This document shows positions 52,804 through 61,906 of a DNA stretch of 64,000 bases, piece by piece (positions within the stretch are counted from its first letter, which is position 1; each line of letters starts with the position of its first letter). Source of the DNA: Actomonas sp051209155 (GTDB lineage: Bacteria; Verrucomicrobiota; Verrucomicrobiia; Opitutales; Opitutaceae); the NCBI GenBank assembly GCA_051209155.1, contig JBPJGB010000004.1; one strand, written 5' to 3'. The notes below the pieces were generated by a model that worked only from the letters and a program-made list of their open reading frames with translations, made no database searches and had not been told where the DNA came from. Made by a program: the position numbers and the translations under genes.

Positions 52804-54264
52804 ATGGGTATTGATTTCGCCCGGTTTCGTGCCGGGGCGGTGATGCTGCTGCTCGGCGGTTTGGCTGGCTGCGCGCAGGGTCCGGCTCGCGGGCCGGTGG
52901 CGCTGGCGGTGCGGCCCGCGCAGTTCAATTTTGATCAGTCGGCGCCGGCGACCCCGGTCACCGGATGGTGGTGGCGGAGCTTCGGTAACGAAGAGTTGGA
53001 TACGACGGTGCAGCGGGTGCTGGCGGGCAACCTCAGTCTGGCGGCCGCGCGCGCGCGTCTCGCGCAGTTGGACGCGGTGCGGGCCCGTGCGCGCACGACG
53101 CGCTGGCCGCAGGCGAGCGTGGGGGCGGGGTGGGACCACGACCTCGAGCGCACCCCGGAGCGATCGGACGGCTGGCAGGTTGATCTCAGTGTGACCAGCG
53201 CGGTGGACATTTTTGACCGGCTGGGCGCGTTGGCGGCGCAACGCGACTGGGAGTGGGTGGCCCAGGGCGAACGCTTGCACGCCACCCAGCTCGCGGTGGC
53301 GGCGACGACGGTGGAGCTGTATTATGGGGTGGTCGCGCAACGGCAGCTCCTGGCGCTCCTGCAGGACCAGGCGTCCACCGCACGGGAGGTCCTGGGGTTG
53401 ATTGAACGCCGCTACGAACAAGGACTCATTTCGCGACTGGATGTGTTGCAGCAGCGTGGCCAGGTCGCGGAGATCGCGACGCTCGTGCCGGCGGCCGAGG
53501 ATGCCCTGCAGCTGTTGCTGACGGAGCTCACGGTCTTGGCCGGGCTGCCGTCGGGCTCGTTTGACACCCTCGCCACCGGGGTGGGGTTTGCGACGTTGGA
53601 GCCGTTGTTTCCCGCCGGAGAGCCGTTTGATTTGTTGCAGGCCCGGCCTGATCTGCGGGCGGCGCAGGCCGATCTGCAGGCGGTGGACGCGGACTTGTCG
53701 CGCGCGGTCGCGGAACGTTGGCCGCGGCTCTCGTTCAGCGGTTCGGTGGCGTGGTTGAATGGCCGGGCGGTCAATGGTTCACCGGTGGCGGCGCTGGCGG
53801 CCGACTTGGTGCAACCGCTGCTCGATTGGGGTGGGCGACGGATGGAGGTCGCGCGGGTGCAGGCGCTGCGCGAGGAACGCCTCCTGGCGTTGAGCCAGGC
53901 TTTTCTGCGGGCCGTGGCCGATTTGGAGTCGGCGGTCAAATCTGAGGAGCGGCAACGCGAGCTGATGGCGCTGCTGGAGGATCGCGGCAATTTATTGCGC
54001 GAGACCTTGCGGCAGGCGAACCGGCGTTATGAGTCAGGACTGACCGACTACCTGCCGGTGCTTTCCGTCACGCAGCAGTTGCATGCCTTGGAGCAGCGCA
54101 TGGTGCGGGAGAACCGCACCCTGATGTCGTTGCGCGTGGACCAGTTCGTCGGGATCGGTGGACCCATGCCCGCGCTGGACGAAAAGCTGGCCGGTGACTC
54201 AGTTGGTGGAGGCGACGTCGATGCCCGCGAAGTCGCAGATGCGCTCGACCAACTTGCGCAGTAG
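52804..54264 (+). CDS. TolC/NodT-type outer-membrane efflux lipoprotein
   Basis: 486 residues from the ATG at 52804. Lipoprotein signal ending LAGC (lipidated Cys23). Family signs: GWWWRSFGNEELDTTVQRVLAGN, ARARLAQLDAVRAR, duplicated halves with RYEQGLISRLDVLQQRGQVA and ANRRYESGLTDYLPVLSVTQQLHALEQ. It forms the outer-membrane channel of a tripartite pump. No inner-membrane partner is adjacent; the RND pair at 5588-9815 lacks such a gene. The last 66 bp overlap the convergent gene at 54199. Confidence 0.93.
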   Translation: MGIDFARFRAGAVMLLLGGLAGCAQGPARGPVALAVRPAQFNFDQSAPATPVTGWWWRSFGNEELDTTVQRVLAGNLSLAAARARLAQLDAVRARARTTRWPQASVGAGWDHDLERTPERSDGWQVDLSVTSAVDIFDRLGALAAQRDWEWVAQGERLHATQLAVAATTVELYYGVVAQRQLLALLQDQASTAREVLGLIERRYEQGLISRLDVLQQRGQVAEIATLVPAAEDALQLLLTELTVLAGLPSGSFDTLATGVGFATLEPLFPAGEPFDLLQARPDLRAAQADLQAVDADLSRAVAERWPRLSFSGSVAWLNGRAVNGSPVAALAADLVQPLLDWGGRRMEVARVQALREERLLALSQAFLRAVADLESAVKSEERQRELMALLEDRGNLLRETLRQANRRYESGLTDYLPVLSVTQQLHALEQRMVRENRTLMSLRVDQFVGIGGPMPALDEKLAGDSVGGGDVDAREVADALDQLAQ

Positions 54265-55158
54265 GCGGGGGTGCAGCACCGCGTCGGGGCAGGCAAAGCA
54301 GGACTCCTCGATGAAGCGTCGATCTTCGGCGGTGATACAATCGGGCGAGGTGCCGGCGGGTTCGATCAGCTGGCGCAGGCTTTCGGCCCGCTTCGCATCG
54401 GCCAAGCTGGTCACTAGAATCGGGTCGAGGTGGGCGTGGGCGGCGGCGGGATCACGGGTCCAGGCGGGCAACTCGCGCAAACAGTCTTCGACCGCGCGCG
54501 CCAACGCACGTTGCAGAACGCGGCGGACGGTGAGGGGACGCAGCGCGGAGCTGGGGGGGCACGCAAGAACCGCGTTGATATGGTGCGGGGAGAGCTCGGC
54601 GCTGGTGGCTACGCGTTTTCCGATGCCCTGGCGCAAGGCCTCATCGGCAAACGGCACGGGAGCGCACAGCCCGTCCACCACATCCTCGGCGAGGAAACTG
54701 TTCATCTGACCGGGTGGAACCGGCACACAGCGGGGCTCGGGCTGATTGGAAGATCCGAGTGCAGCATGCCATTGTTTAACCAGCCGGGCGGCGGAGCTTG
54801 GCGTCGGGGGAACGCCGATGCGCAGCACTTCCGCGGTCGCGTAGCGTGGCGTTTTCAGGCGCTCGGCGATGCGCGGATTTAATACGAAATCAAAGCCGCC
54901 GCGCGTGAGCACGGCGAGGATGCCCCAGGGGTCTGCGGTCTCATGACTTTGTTGCGAGTTGAGGACGGGGGTGACGGCAGGCAGACAGGCCGCGTCGAGC
55001 CGACCGTTCATGCAGTCTTCGATGAGGCTTCTTAATCCTATGCCGCGCACGAGTTTCAGTTGCAGGCCGGAATCGGAGAAATAGCCCGCGCTGAAGGCAT
55101 GCACGAGCGGGAGAGAGCTGAGCGAACCGAGATGTCCAATACGAAATGATCGAGGCAT
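54199..55158 (-). CDS. Nitrate/bicarbonate-binding (NrtA/NasS-like) periplasmic-fold protein without signal peptide
   Basis: 319 residues. It starts directly with the fold (RSFRIGHLGSLSSLPLVHAFSAGYF, GIGLRSLIEDCMNGRLDAACLPAVTPV), as in NrtA/SsuA-type solute-binding proteins. It lacks a signal peptide, so it should be cytoplasmic like the NasS sensor. No permease or ATPase genes are nearby; instead it is divergent from a LysR regulator. A ligand-sensing regulatory role is more likely than transport (inference). It ends inside the outer-membrane factor gene (66-bp convergent overlap). Confidence 0.75.
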   Translation of the reverse strand: MPRSFRIGHLGSLSSLPLVHAFSAGYFSDSGLQLKLVRGIGLRSLIEDCMNGRLDAACLPAVTPVLNSQQSHETADPWGILAVLTRGGFDFVLNPRIAERLKTPRYATAEVLRIGVPPTPSSAARLVKQWHAALGSSNQPEPRCVPVPPGQMNSFLAEDVVDGLCAPVPFADEALRQGIGKRVATSAELSPHHINAVLACPPSSALRPLTVRRVLQRALARAVEDCLRELPAWTRDPAAAHAHLDPILVTSLADAKRAESLRQLIEPAGTSPDCITAEDRRFIEESCFACPDAVLHPRLLRKLVERICDFAGIDVASTN

Positions 55159-55234
55159 TTTGAATGGGAAGGTTGGAGCGAGAGTCGAGTGGCACCGCGG
55201 CTGCTAGCAAACGTCGCACCAACCCAAAACGCTG
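55159..55234. promoter_or_regulatory. Divergent promoter of the NrtA-like and LysR genes
   Basis: This 76-bp gap has GGTTGGAGC (55171-55179) and GCACCAACC (55216-55224), inverted with one mismatch. A LysR regulator commonly binds and autoregulates at such a site. The exact LysR box was not resolved. Confidence 0.35.
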
Positions 55235-56170
55235 ATGGCCTTGAATGATCCAATCGACAGTCGGCAGCTCCAAATATTCCTCCGCTTGGCGAGTGAAGGC
55301 AGTCTGAAGAAGGCGGCAGAGGGGCTTTTTCTCACCACCTCCGCAATCAGTCACTCCATCTCCAATCTCGAAAGCGATCTGGGGGTGAAATTGTTTCATC
55401 GTTCCGGGCGCGGATTGGTGCTGACTTCGCGCGGTGAGTTTCTGGCCAAGCAAGGCGGCATCGTTCTCGCGCAACTGACGAGCCTGCGCCGGCAGTTGGC
55501 GGATGAGTCCATCAGTGATCGCAGCACCCTGCGCATCGCGGTGGGGCACAGTTACCTCAACTACCTGCTGCCGGATGTGGCGCGGGAGTTTTCGGAATGT
55601 TTCCGCCGGGTGTCACTGCACGTGCGGGCGGCGGACCGGGAGGAGGCGATCGAGCTGGCCCGCACGCACGAAGTGGATGCAGCTATCCTGGTGGATCCGC
55701 CGCCGGACGACAGCGAGTGCGCCAGCACCCGCCTGTTCGAGGACCGCTTTGTCCTGGGCGTGAGCCGACGGCATCCACTAAGTGAATACGAACGCGTGCC
55801 GGTCCGGAAGTTGAACGAACAGAGCTTGGCGATGGCCCAGATGTCGAGTCACACCGCCAACCGGCTGCAGAACGCGTTGTCGCGGCGCGGAGTTCGTTTT
55901 CGTGAATCAATGGAATTGGGCAGCCTCACGGCAGTGCTGGCCATGGTGCGGCTGGGCGGCGCGGTGGCTTTGCTGCCGACGTGGTTGGCCCACCAACTCG
56001 ATGATGCCTCGATCGAACTTCGACCGGTGGATGGTTTCGAATTTTCGCGGGTGTGGAGCTATTATTATCCGCGCTCTCACGGGGACAGTTTGTCCAACCG
56101 CAGTTTCCGGCGCCTGTGTGAGGCGCACGCTGAGATTTTGCAGCAGCGCGCCGAGCTGGTGCTGAGCTGA
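55235..56170 (+). CDS. LysR-family transcriptional regulator
   Basis: 311 residues. N-terminal winged HTH: DSRQLQIFLRLASEGSLKKAAEGLFLTTSAISHSISNLESDLGVKLFHR. C-terminal effector domain follows (LRIAVGHSYLNYLLPDVAREF, AAILVDPPPDDSECASTRLFEDRFVLG). It probably regulates the divergent NrtA-like gene and itself. The effector is unknown; nitrogen status would be a reasonable guess from the neighbour. Confidence 0.94.
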   Translation: MALNDPIDSRQLQIFLRLASEGSLKKAAEGLFLTTSAISHSISNLESDLGVKLFHRSGRGLVLTSRGEFLAKQGGIVLAQLTSLRRQLADESISDRSTLRIAVGHSYLNYLLPDVAREFSECFRRVSLHVRAADREEAIELARTHEVDAAILVDPPPDDSECASTRLFEDRFVLGVSRRHPLSEYERVPVRKLNEQSLAMAQMSSHTANRLQNALSRRGVRFRESMELGSLTAVLAMVRLGGAVALLPTWLAHQLDDASIELRPVDGFEFSRVWSYYYPRSHGDSLSNRSFRRLCEAHAEILQQRAELVLS

Positions 56171-56187
56171 GCTCGACCCCGTTCGCG

Positions 56188-57312
56188 TCAGACCGCGCGA
56201 TTTTGCCGCCGCCGGCGTTGCAGAAAAACGGAGACCAAAGCGGCGGCTACACCGGCGCCGGCCCAGGTGCGGGGCTCGGGCACGGGCGTGAAGGACACGA
56301 AGGTCTCAAACTGCGCGTAGTTCAGACTGGCGTTGCTGTGGCTGTAGGTCGCGGCGATCACCTGACCCTCGGGGGAAACCCAACCACTGTTGGTTAGGTC
56401 AACCATCGGCGCGAGCACCGTGCCGTAGAAACGAGACTGGCCGCCGAGGCTGACCGAGGCGCCCAGCCCCCCGTTGAGCTCGGGCGTGATGTTCCAGAGA
56501 ATCTGGTCGTTGTTGGTGCCGGCATTGAAGTTGATGCCGTCGAAGATGGTTCTGCCGTCGGCGTTTTGCACGTTGATGACAAAGGTCACCTCGGCGGGCA
56601 CGTTGATGACGACCTGGCTGACCCGTTCCTGATTTTGATTCCAGGAGCCGTTGCCGTTGGCGTCGTAGAGCGAGCCGTTGAAGAGGTTCATGTCCAAGTT
56701 GAACACGACCACGCCGTCGGTGGCGCCGTTGGCGTTGAAACTGAGGGTCTGGCTGTTGAGCGTGATGAGACCGGTTGCGGTCGCGTTGGCGAGTTCGGTC
56801 GACGCGGCGGCGAGCTCGGACTGAATGGTGGCGAAATCCCAGTCGGCGGGACCGGAGTTGTTGCGCGGATCGACCGAGCCGAGCGGATCCGGGGTGTTGC
56901 TCGTGCTTAAGGAGGCGTTGCCGCTGGTCAGCCTTTTTTGGTTTTGGTCCCATGTCCACGAGCCCGTCAGGTTGGGCAGCGAGGCGTATCCGTTTTGAAG
57001 GTGCGTCCAATCCCAGCCGCTGAGGTTGAGGTCTCCGGCGACATAAAGGGTGGGGTCACTGCTGTTGAACATGTATCCCTGCTGTGCGATGGAGCCGCTA
57101 CCGGACAGGGTGAGATCACCGCCTACGGCGAGCGGGCCCCACGTGCTGCTGTAGTTGGTAAAGGAGGCGTCGCCGAAAGAGATGAGGCCGTATTGGCGGA
57201 TCGTTTGGTCGATCGTGTAGACCGCGTTGTTGACCGACACCTGCGCGCACAAGGTGCTCCCGGTGGCAAGGCCGAGGAGGAGAGCGAGGAGACGTGGCCG
57301 AAATGGATTCAC
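56188..57312 (-). CDS. Choice-of-anchor A family protein with PEP-CTERM sorting signal
   Basis: 374 residues from the GTG at 57312, which gives a compact signal peptide (RLLALLLGLATGSTLCAQ); an ATG at 57372 would add 20 residues and start 12 bp after the TPR gene. The body has the choice-of-anchor A pattern (YGLISFGDASFTNYSSTWGPLAVGGDLTL, VVFNLDMN, FYGTVLAPMVDL). The C-terminus has the PEP motif VPEPRT, a hydrophobic helix (AGAGVAAALVSVFL) and QRRRRQ, recognised by exosortases. Likely anchored and cleaved by the exosortase at 59248. Confidence 0.9.
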   Translation of the reverse strand: MNPFRPRLLALLLGLATGSTLCAQVSVNNAVYTIDQTIRQYGLISFGDASFTNYSSTWGPLAVGGDLTLSGSGSIAQQGYMFNSSDPTLYVAGDLNLSGWDWTHLQNGYASLPNLTGSWTWDQNQKRLTSGNASLSTSNTPDPLGSVDPRNNSGPADWDFATIQSELAAASTELANATATGLITLNSQTLSFNANGATDGVVVFNLDMNLFNGSLYDANGNGSWNQNQERVSQVVINVPAEVTFVINVQNADGRTIFDGINFNAGTNNDQILWNITPELNGGLGASVSLGGQSRFYGTVLAPMVDLTNSGWVSPEGQVIAATYSHSNASLNYAQFETFVSFTPVPEPRTWAGAGVAAALVSVFLQRRRRQNRAV

Positions 57313-57384
57313 AGCGAGGTTATTTGTCCGGGAGGTGAAGGTAGAGGTCAATGGGTGGAACCTGAGCATCATTACGCAGGGGAC

Positions 57385-59148
57385 TTACCTCACTCGAAGT
57401 GAGGGAATCTCCCGAAGGACCTCGTTGCGTGGCATTCCGGCGGCGATGTTGGGGTCCGCGGTGAGGCGGGCGCGCTCGATACTGAGCAGCTGGAGGCGCG
57501 CGAGGGCGGGGAAGCGCTGGTTGGGCGCGGCGGGCTGTTCGATGACGGCAGCCCAGTAAGCGGCGTCGGGCGCGTGATCGACGGATTCCCCCACGCGCCG
57601 GAGAAATTCGCGGGCGGTGTCGAGGTCACCGGTTTCCCACGCCCAGGCGGCGCGGGCAGCGTCGGTCCGGGGGCCGTGCGGGAGGTCGGCGAGCAAGGTG
57701 GGGGCGCGACGGATCAACTCGTCCCGGGCTTGGGGCAGGGCGCAACCGAGACGCAGCCATTGATTGACCACGGTGATGTCCTCGGGTTGGCGGATGATCC
57801 AGTCGCCGTAGAGCGCCCAGAGCTCGTGCGGGGCATCGCGCTCCAGGAGCTGGTCGCGGAGGGCGGCGTAGGCCCAGAAGGCGTCGGGCGAACGGCGAAT
57901 GGCGGCGCGCAGGGCTTCTTCGGCCCATTTGGGCCGGCCCCACAAGGTGGCGACGCGCGCAAGGACTTTCAGGGCGCCGGGGTTACGGGCGGTGGAAGCG
58001 ATATCGACCGCTTCATCCCAGGCGGCTTCGGCGGCGGCGAGGCGGTTGCTGGCATGGAGTTGCTGCGCTCCGGCGGCGAGCACGGAAGCTTCGGGCGGGA
58101 GCTCACCGAGCGCGTTTTCAAGCAGGTAGTAGGAGGTTGCGGTGGGGATGTTTTCTTTGATCGCAATCTCGGCGGCGGCTTCTTGCACGACGGGTTGATC
58201 GGCGATGGCGGCGGGCAGGGTGTGGATCCACTGCAAGGACTCACGACCGAGGCGGATGTCGGCCATCCAGTGGGCCACCATCGCCACGTCTGCGGCGTTG
58301 TCCTTGGCCGTTGTCTTCAGGCCCAGCAACAAGCGGGGCAGGTCGGCCGCGGCGGTGGTGGTGCGGGCGGGGAAATCGAGGGCGCGCAGGATGTCGGGCA
58401 TGACGCGGTCGAGTTGCTCGGGGGCCTGGGTGCGCGCGGCATCCTTGAGCAGTTCGACGGTGGCGCGCACGCGGTAGTCGGGCACGTCGAGCAGCGCGAC
58501 GAGGGCATCGAGCCCTTGCTGGCGTTCTACGGCGTCACGGCTCCAAAGGCGGGCGAGTGCGAGATCGTAGGCGGCGGTGGTGTTGGCCGGGTCCGCGGCG
58601 ACCAGCGCGGCGAGGTTGGTTTTGAGGGTGGCGACATCGCCGAGGTAGAGCGCGAGGGTGGCGGCGGCCTTTTGGTAGTCGGCGCTGCTGGCGGCGATCT
58701 GTTTGGCGGCGTCGAGCGCGGCCTGAGAGGTCTGATACTCGCCGAAGAGCAGGGCGGTCTGGGCGAGCTCGACCTGGGCCACGAGATCTTCGGGCGGAGC
58801 CAGTTTCGCGACGGTTTCACGCGCGCGCAGGGCCTCGGGCGAGCCGAGTTGGGTGAGGTAGCCGGCAATGCGGCGCCAGACGGCGACGTCGCGGGAGCCC
58901 ATTTGCGAAACGCGACGGATCGACAGAAGCAGGCTGCGATAATCCTGTTCCGTGGCGAACTCGGCGGCTTGCGCCATGGTGCGTTCGACCCGCCAGTCCT
59001 TGAGCCGCGGCAGGCCCCAGAACTGCACCACCGGCCACGCCAACAGGCCCAGCACCACCGCGATCGCGGCGGCGGTGGCGGCGACTTGTTGCCGGTGGGT
59101 GTAGCTTCCCCAAGTGTCGTGCCAATGGCGTTGCCAGCGCGCGATCAT
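57385..59148 (-). CDS. Membrane-anchored TPR-like repeat protein
   Basis: 587 residues. N-terminal cytoplasmic lead and one TM helix (QQVAATAAAIAVVLGLLAWPVVQFWG), then helical repeats of TPR type (for example YQKAAATLALYLGDVATLKTNLAALV, AAYDLALARLWSRDAVERQ and WAYAALRDQLLERDAPHELWALYGDW). It is cotranscribed with the PEP-CTERM protein and divergent from the exosortase. TPR proteins are common in exosortase and exopolysaccharide loci. Function is inferred only from context. Confidence 0.8.
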   Translation of the reverse strand: MIARWQRHWHDTWGSYTHRQQVAATAAAIAVVLGLLAWPVVQFWGLPRLKDWRVERTMAQAAEFATEQDYRSLLLSIRRVSQMGSRDVAVWRRIAGYLTQLGSPEALRARETVAKLAPPEDLVAQVELAQTALLFGEYQTSQAALDAAKQIAASSADYQKAAATLALYLGDVATLKTNLAALVAADPANTTAAYDLALARLWSRDAVERQQGLDALVALLDVPDYRVRATVELLKDAARTQAPEQLDRVMPDILRALDFPARTTTAAADLPRLLLGLKTTAKDNAADVAMVAHWMADIRLGRESLQWIHTLPAAIADQPVVQEAAAEIAIKENIPTATSYYLLENALGELPPEASVLAAGAQQLHASNRLAAAEAAWDEAVDIASTARNPGALKVLARVATLWGRPKWAEEALRAAIRRSPDAFWAYAALRDQLLERDAPHELWALYGDWIIRQPEDITVVNQWLRLGCALPQARDELIRRAPTLLADLPHGPRTDAARAAWAWETGDLDTAREFLRRVGESVDHAPDAAYWAAVIEQPAAPNQRFPALARLQLLSIERARLTADPNIAAGMPRNEVLREIPSLRVR

Positions 59149-59202
59149 CAGGGAGCGGGCCCGGATTTGGCCTCAATGGGCCGGTGAATGTGGCGATACA
59201 TA

Positions 59203-59212
59203 GAAACGTTTC
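59203..59212. promoter_or_regulatory. Palindrome GAAACGTTTC in the exosortase/TPR divergent promoter
   Basis: A perfect 10-bp palindrome in the 99-bp gap between the TPR gene (59148) and the exosortase ATG (59248). GAAACGTTTC is the core form of many LacI-family operators. It could coordinate both directions. No LacI gene is in the window. Confidence 0.4.
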
Positions 59213-59247
59213 CCTTCTGAGTATCGGCGGTTCGCCGCGGTTCTTGA

Positions 59248-60852
59248 ATGCCCAAGCCAGTGAATCTCTCTCCTTCGCGCGCTGATCGATCGGCGGACGT
59301 CTCCGGCGTCGCGTCGATGGCGTTGTTGTTGGCGTGCTTGTGGGGGCCGATCCTGTGGCGCTTGCGGGAGGCTTGGGGCTCGGATCCAGAGTTGATGCAC
59401 GGGATGGCGGTGCCGTTCATGGCGCTCTATCTGGCGTGGCAGCGTTGGCGCGTCGGGGCTTGGGCGGAGCCGGGCCCGGACCGGCGTCGGGCGGGCGTGC
59501 TGGTTTTCGTTGCCGGTCTGTTGGGCGTGTGGGTGATGGCGCTGGTGTTGGAGATCAATGCGCTGTGGCCGCGGGCGCAGTGGGCGGCGGCGGCGGCGGC
59601 GATCGTGGGCAGCGGGGGCATCCTGTATTGGGCCGGCGGTTGGCCGCGGGTGCGCGCGTTCGCGTTTCCGGTTCTGTTCCTCACCACTGCGCTGTCGTGG
59701 CCATCGAGTTTTCGCACGATGGTGGTGCAGGGCCTCACGCATTCACATGCGGATCTGGCGGCGGAGATCGTCTCGCTGTTGGGTTACGCGGCGGTGGTGC
59801 GGGGGAACGTGATCGAAGTGAGCAACGGGTTGATCGGCGTCGAGGACGCATGCGCGGGGCTGCGCTCGTTGCAGTCGGTCTGGATGTTTGCGTTGTTTTT
59901 TGGCGAACTGCATCTGCTCGGTTGGGGCGCGCGCTGGCGCATCATCGCGGTGGCGCTGGGCGGTGCATTGTTGGGCAATGTCGCCCGGACGGTTTTCCTG
60001 ACCTGGCGGATCGGTGTCGAGGGATCGGGAGCCAATGAGATTTGGCACGACGAGGCGGGGATGGCCGTGTTGATCGGCACGATCGCGCTGTGCCTCGTTT
60101 ACGCGCAATGGGAGGCTGGGCGCAGCGCCTCGACGTCGGTGCGGTCCGAGGAGGAGTCTTTGATCAGGCCGGCGGTCGCGGCGTGGCCGCGCGTGTGGGC
60201 GCCGTTGTTGATCGCGTTGGTTTTGGAAACCGTGTTGGTCGAAGTTTCGGTGCGTCACTGGTATGAGCGCGGTCAGGACGTGGTCGTCACCAAACGATGG
60301 TCCCTGCGGGAACAGCCGGGTGTTTGGGTGGCCGAGGAGGTGAACCCGGTGACGCTGGACACGCTGTTGTGCACGAGTGCGGAGCAGTTGCAGTCGCGCA
60401 GTCAGGACGGCGCCTCGGCCTTGGCGGCGGTGTTTCGTTGGGAAAACGACCAAAAGGCCGCGAGCACGCTCACCAATGCGCATGATCCGTCGGTCTGCAT
60501 GCCGGCGATCGGTGGTCGCTTGCTTGGGCCGCCCGGTGAAGTCGCCCTGAAATTCGGGGCGCGTGAACTGGTGTTCGACATCTACCGCTTTGAAACCGGC
60601 GGGCGCGTGCAGACCGTGTTCAACGCGGTGTGGGACGCGATGCGGGGCGAATCGATGCCGCGGTCGACCCGCGGCGTGACGATGGGCGACGAGCGCATGG
60701 CGCGGGTGCGCGACGGCCAACGATACGCGGATCGCGATCGGGTGGTGCTTGTGCTGGAAGGCGACTTCACGGTGCCGGCGGCCATCGCGTGGCTGCAAAG
60801 AGAAGCCCCGCGACTGCTCCAACCGACGGTCGGAAATCAGGCGCGGGGCTGA
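59248..60852 (+). CDS. Exosortase fused to an EpsI-like domain
   Basis: 534 residues. Eight or so TM helices up to about residue 300 with the exosortase catalytic set: Cys202 (VEDACAGLRSLQ), Arg247 (GNVARTVFLT) and His267 (IWHDEAG). A C-terminal periplasmic domain (about 325-500) has the EpsI/DUF3485 pattern (AHDPSVCMPAIGG, FDIYRFETGGRVQTVFNAVWDA). The enzyme cleaves and transfers PEP-CTERM proteins. Its substrate is probably the choice-of-anchor protein at 56188. The single-chain fusion occurs in some exosortase subtypes. Confidence 0.92.
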   Translation: MPKPVNLSPSRADRSADVSGVASMALLLACLWGPILWRLREAWGSDPELMHGMAVPFMALYLAWQRWRVGAWAEPGPDRRRAGVLVFVAGLLGVWVMALVLEINALWPRAQWAAAAAAIVGSGGILYWAGGWPRVRAFAFPVLFLTTALSWPSSFRTMVVQGLTHSHADLAAEIVSLLGYAAVVRGNVIEVSNGLIGVEDACAGLRSLQSVWMFALFFGELHLLGWGARWRIIAVALGGALLGNVARTVFLTWRIGVEGSGANEIWHDEAGMAVLIGTIALCLVYAQWEAGRSASTSVRSEEESLIRPAVAAWPRVWAPLLIALVLETVLVEVSVRHWYERGQDVVVTKRWSLREQPGVWVAEEVNPVTLDTLLCTSAEQLQSRSQDGASALAAVFRWENDQKAASTLTNAHDPSVCMPAIGGRLLGPPGEVALKFGARELVFDIYRFETGGRVQTVFNAVWDAMRGESMPRSTRGVTMGDERMARVRDGQRYADRDRVVLVLEGDFTVPAAIAWLQREAPRLLQPTVGNQARG

Positions 60853-60884
60853 GAATCGAAACGGATCGCAGACAGGTCCCGGCT

Positions 60885-61724
60885 TCAGCGAGTGGCGCGG
60901 TGGATCGTGATGCTGCCGCCGGAGGTGTCGGCACGGAGGCGGGCCCCGCCGTCGTTGATCTTCCCCTCGATGTGGGTGCGGTTCATTTTGCGCGGAGTGA
61001 TCGCCAGGTCCTCGACCGAGACGCGGCCACCGGAAGTGTCGGCGTAGAGATCGAAATCGCCCTCGGGGTCGACGCCGATGCGAATCGAGCCGCCGGAGGT
61101 GTCGGCGTTCACATCGGACGCGTTCGGGCCGACGTAGCCGATGGTGATGCTGCCGCCCGAGGTGTCGGCGCGGAGTTTGCCGAGCGCTTCGTCGATCGAG
61201 ATCGAACCACCGGAGGTGTCGAGGTTGATGTCACCCGAACCACCGGTGACCTTGATGGAGCCGCCCGAGGTGTCGGCCACGAGGCTGGCGTCGACGAAAC
61301 CGTCGACGCGGATGGAGCCGCCGGAAGTGTCGAGGTTGAGGTCGACGAAGGTCGGGCAGGTGAGGGTGACGGAGAAGTTGGCCTTGTTGTTTTTCCACCC
61401 GCTGAACCAGCCGCCGCCCTGACGGTCCCGTTTGACGGCGAGGATGATGTTGTTTCCGCGCTGTTCGAAGGTGATGTCGTAGTTTTCCAGAATGTCGGCG
61501 ACCTCGGATTCGTCGTTGGTCTTGAAGGTCTGGTGCAAGGTGAGTTCGGCCTCATCACCGGGCACGATTTCGACGCCGATGGAGCCGCCGGAGATGTCGA
61601 CTTTGATCTCGGAGCCCGGGGAGACTGCGAAGGTGCGTTCGACGTCGCGTTTGATCTTGGCCTGGGCGGCGATCGGCGCGAGGAGCAGCAGAGCGAGGGC
61701 GGGAAGCAGGAATTTGCGGGTCAT
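60885..61724 (-). CDS. Exported DUF4097-like protein with DTSGGSI repeats
   Basis: 279 residues from the ATG at 61724, signal peptide FLLPALALLLLAPIAAQA. After a first part (ISGGSIGVEIVPGDEAELTLH) come seven turns with the strand motif DTSGG(S/R)(I/V): at SIRVDG, SIKVTG, SISIDE, SITIGY, SIRIGV, RVSVED and SITIHR. Such regular turns predict a right-handed beta-solenoid, as in DUF4097/DUF2807 proteins. It is convergent with the exosortase gene (33 bp). Role unknown; possibly an envelope-stress or adhesin-type protein. Confidence 0.8.
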   Translation of the reverse strand: MTRKFLLPALALLLLAPIAAQAKIKRDVERTFAVSPGSEIKVDISGGSIGVEIVPGDEAELTLHQTFKTNDESEVADILENYDITFEQRGNNIILAVKRDRQGGGWFSGWKNNKANFSVTLTCPTFVDLNLDTSGGSIRVDGFVDASLVADTSGGSIKVTGGSGDINLDTSGGSISIDEALGKLRADTSGGSITIGYVGPNASDVNADTSGGSIRIGVDPEGDFDLYADTSGGRVSVEDLAITPRKMNRTHIEGKINDGGARLRADTSGGSITIHRATR

Positions 61725-61906
61725 GATAAGAGGAGAACCCAAGAGGGTGGGCTCAGGTTGCAGAAAATATTCGGAAAACTTCCGGTCGCCCGCAACGCGT
61801 GGTTTCAAGGCCAGGGTTGATGAAAATTAATGAATATTTCGGCGGGCGTCCTCTACGCTTCTAAAGTGGGTGGAGGGCCTTAGGGTCCGAGGGTCACCCC
61901 CGCGCC

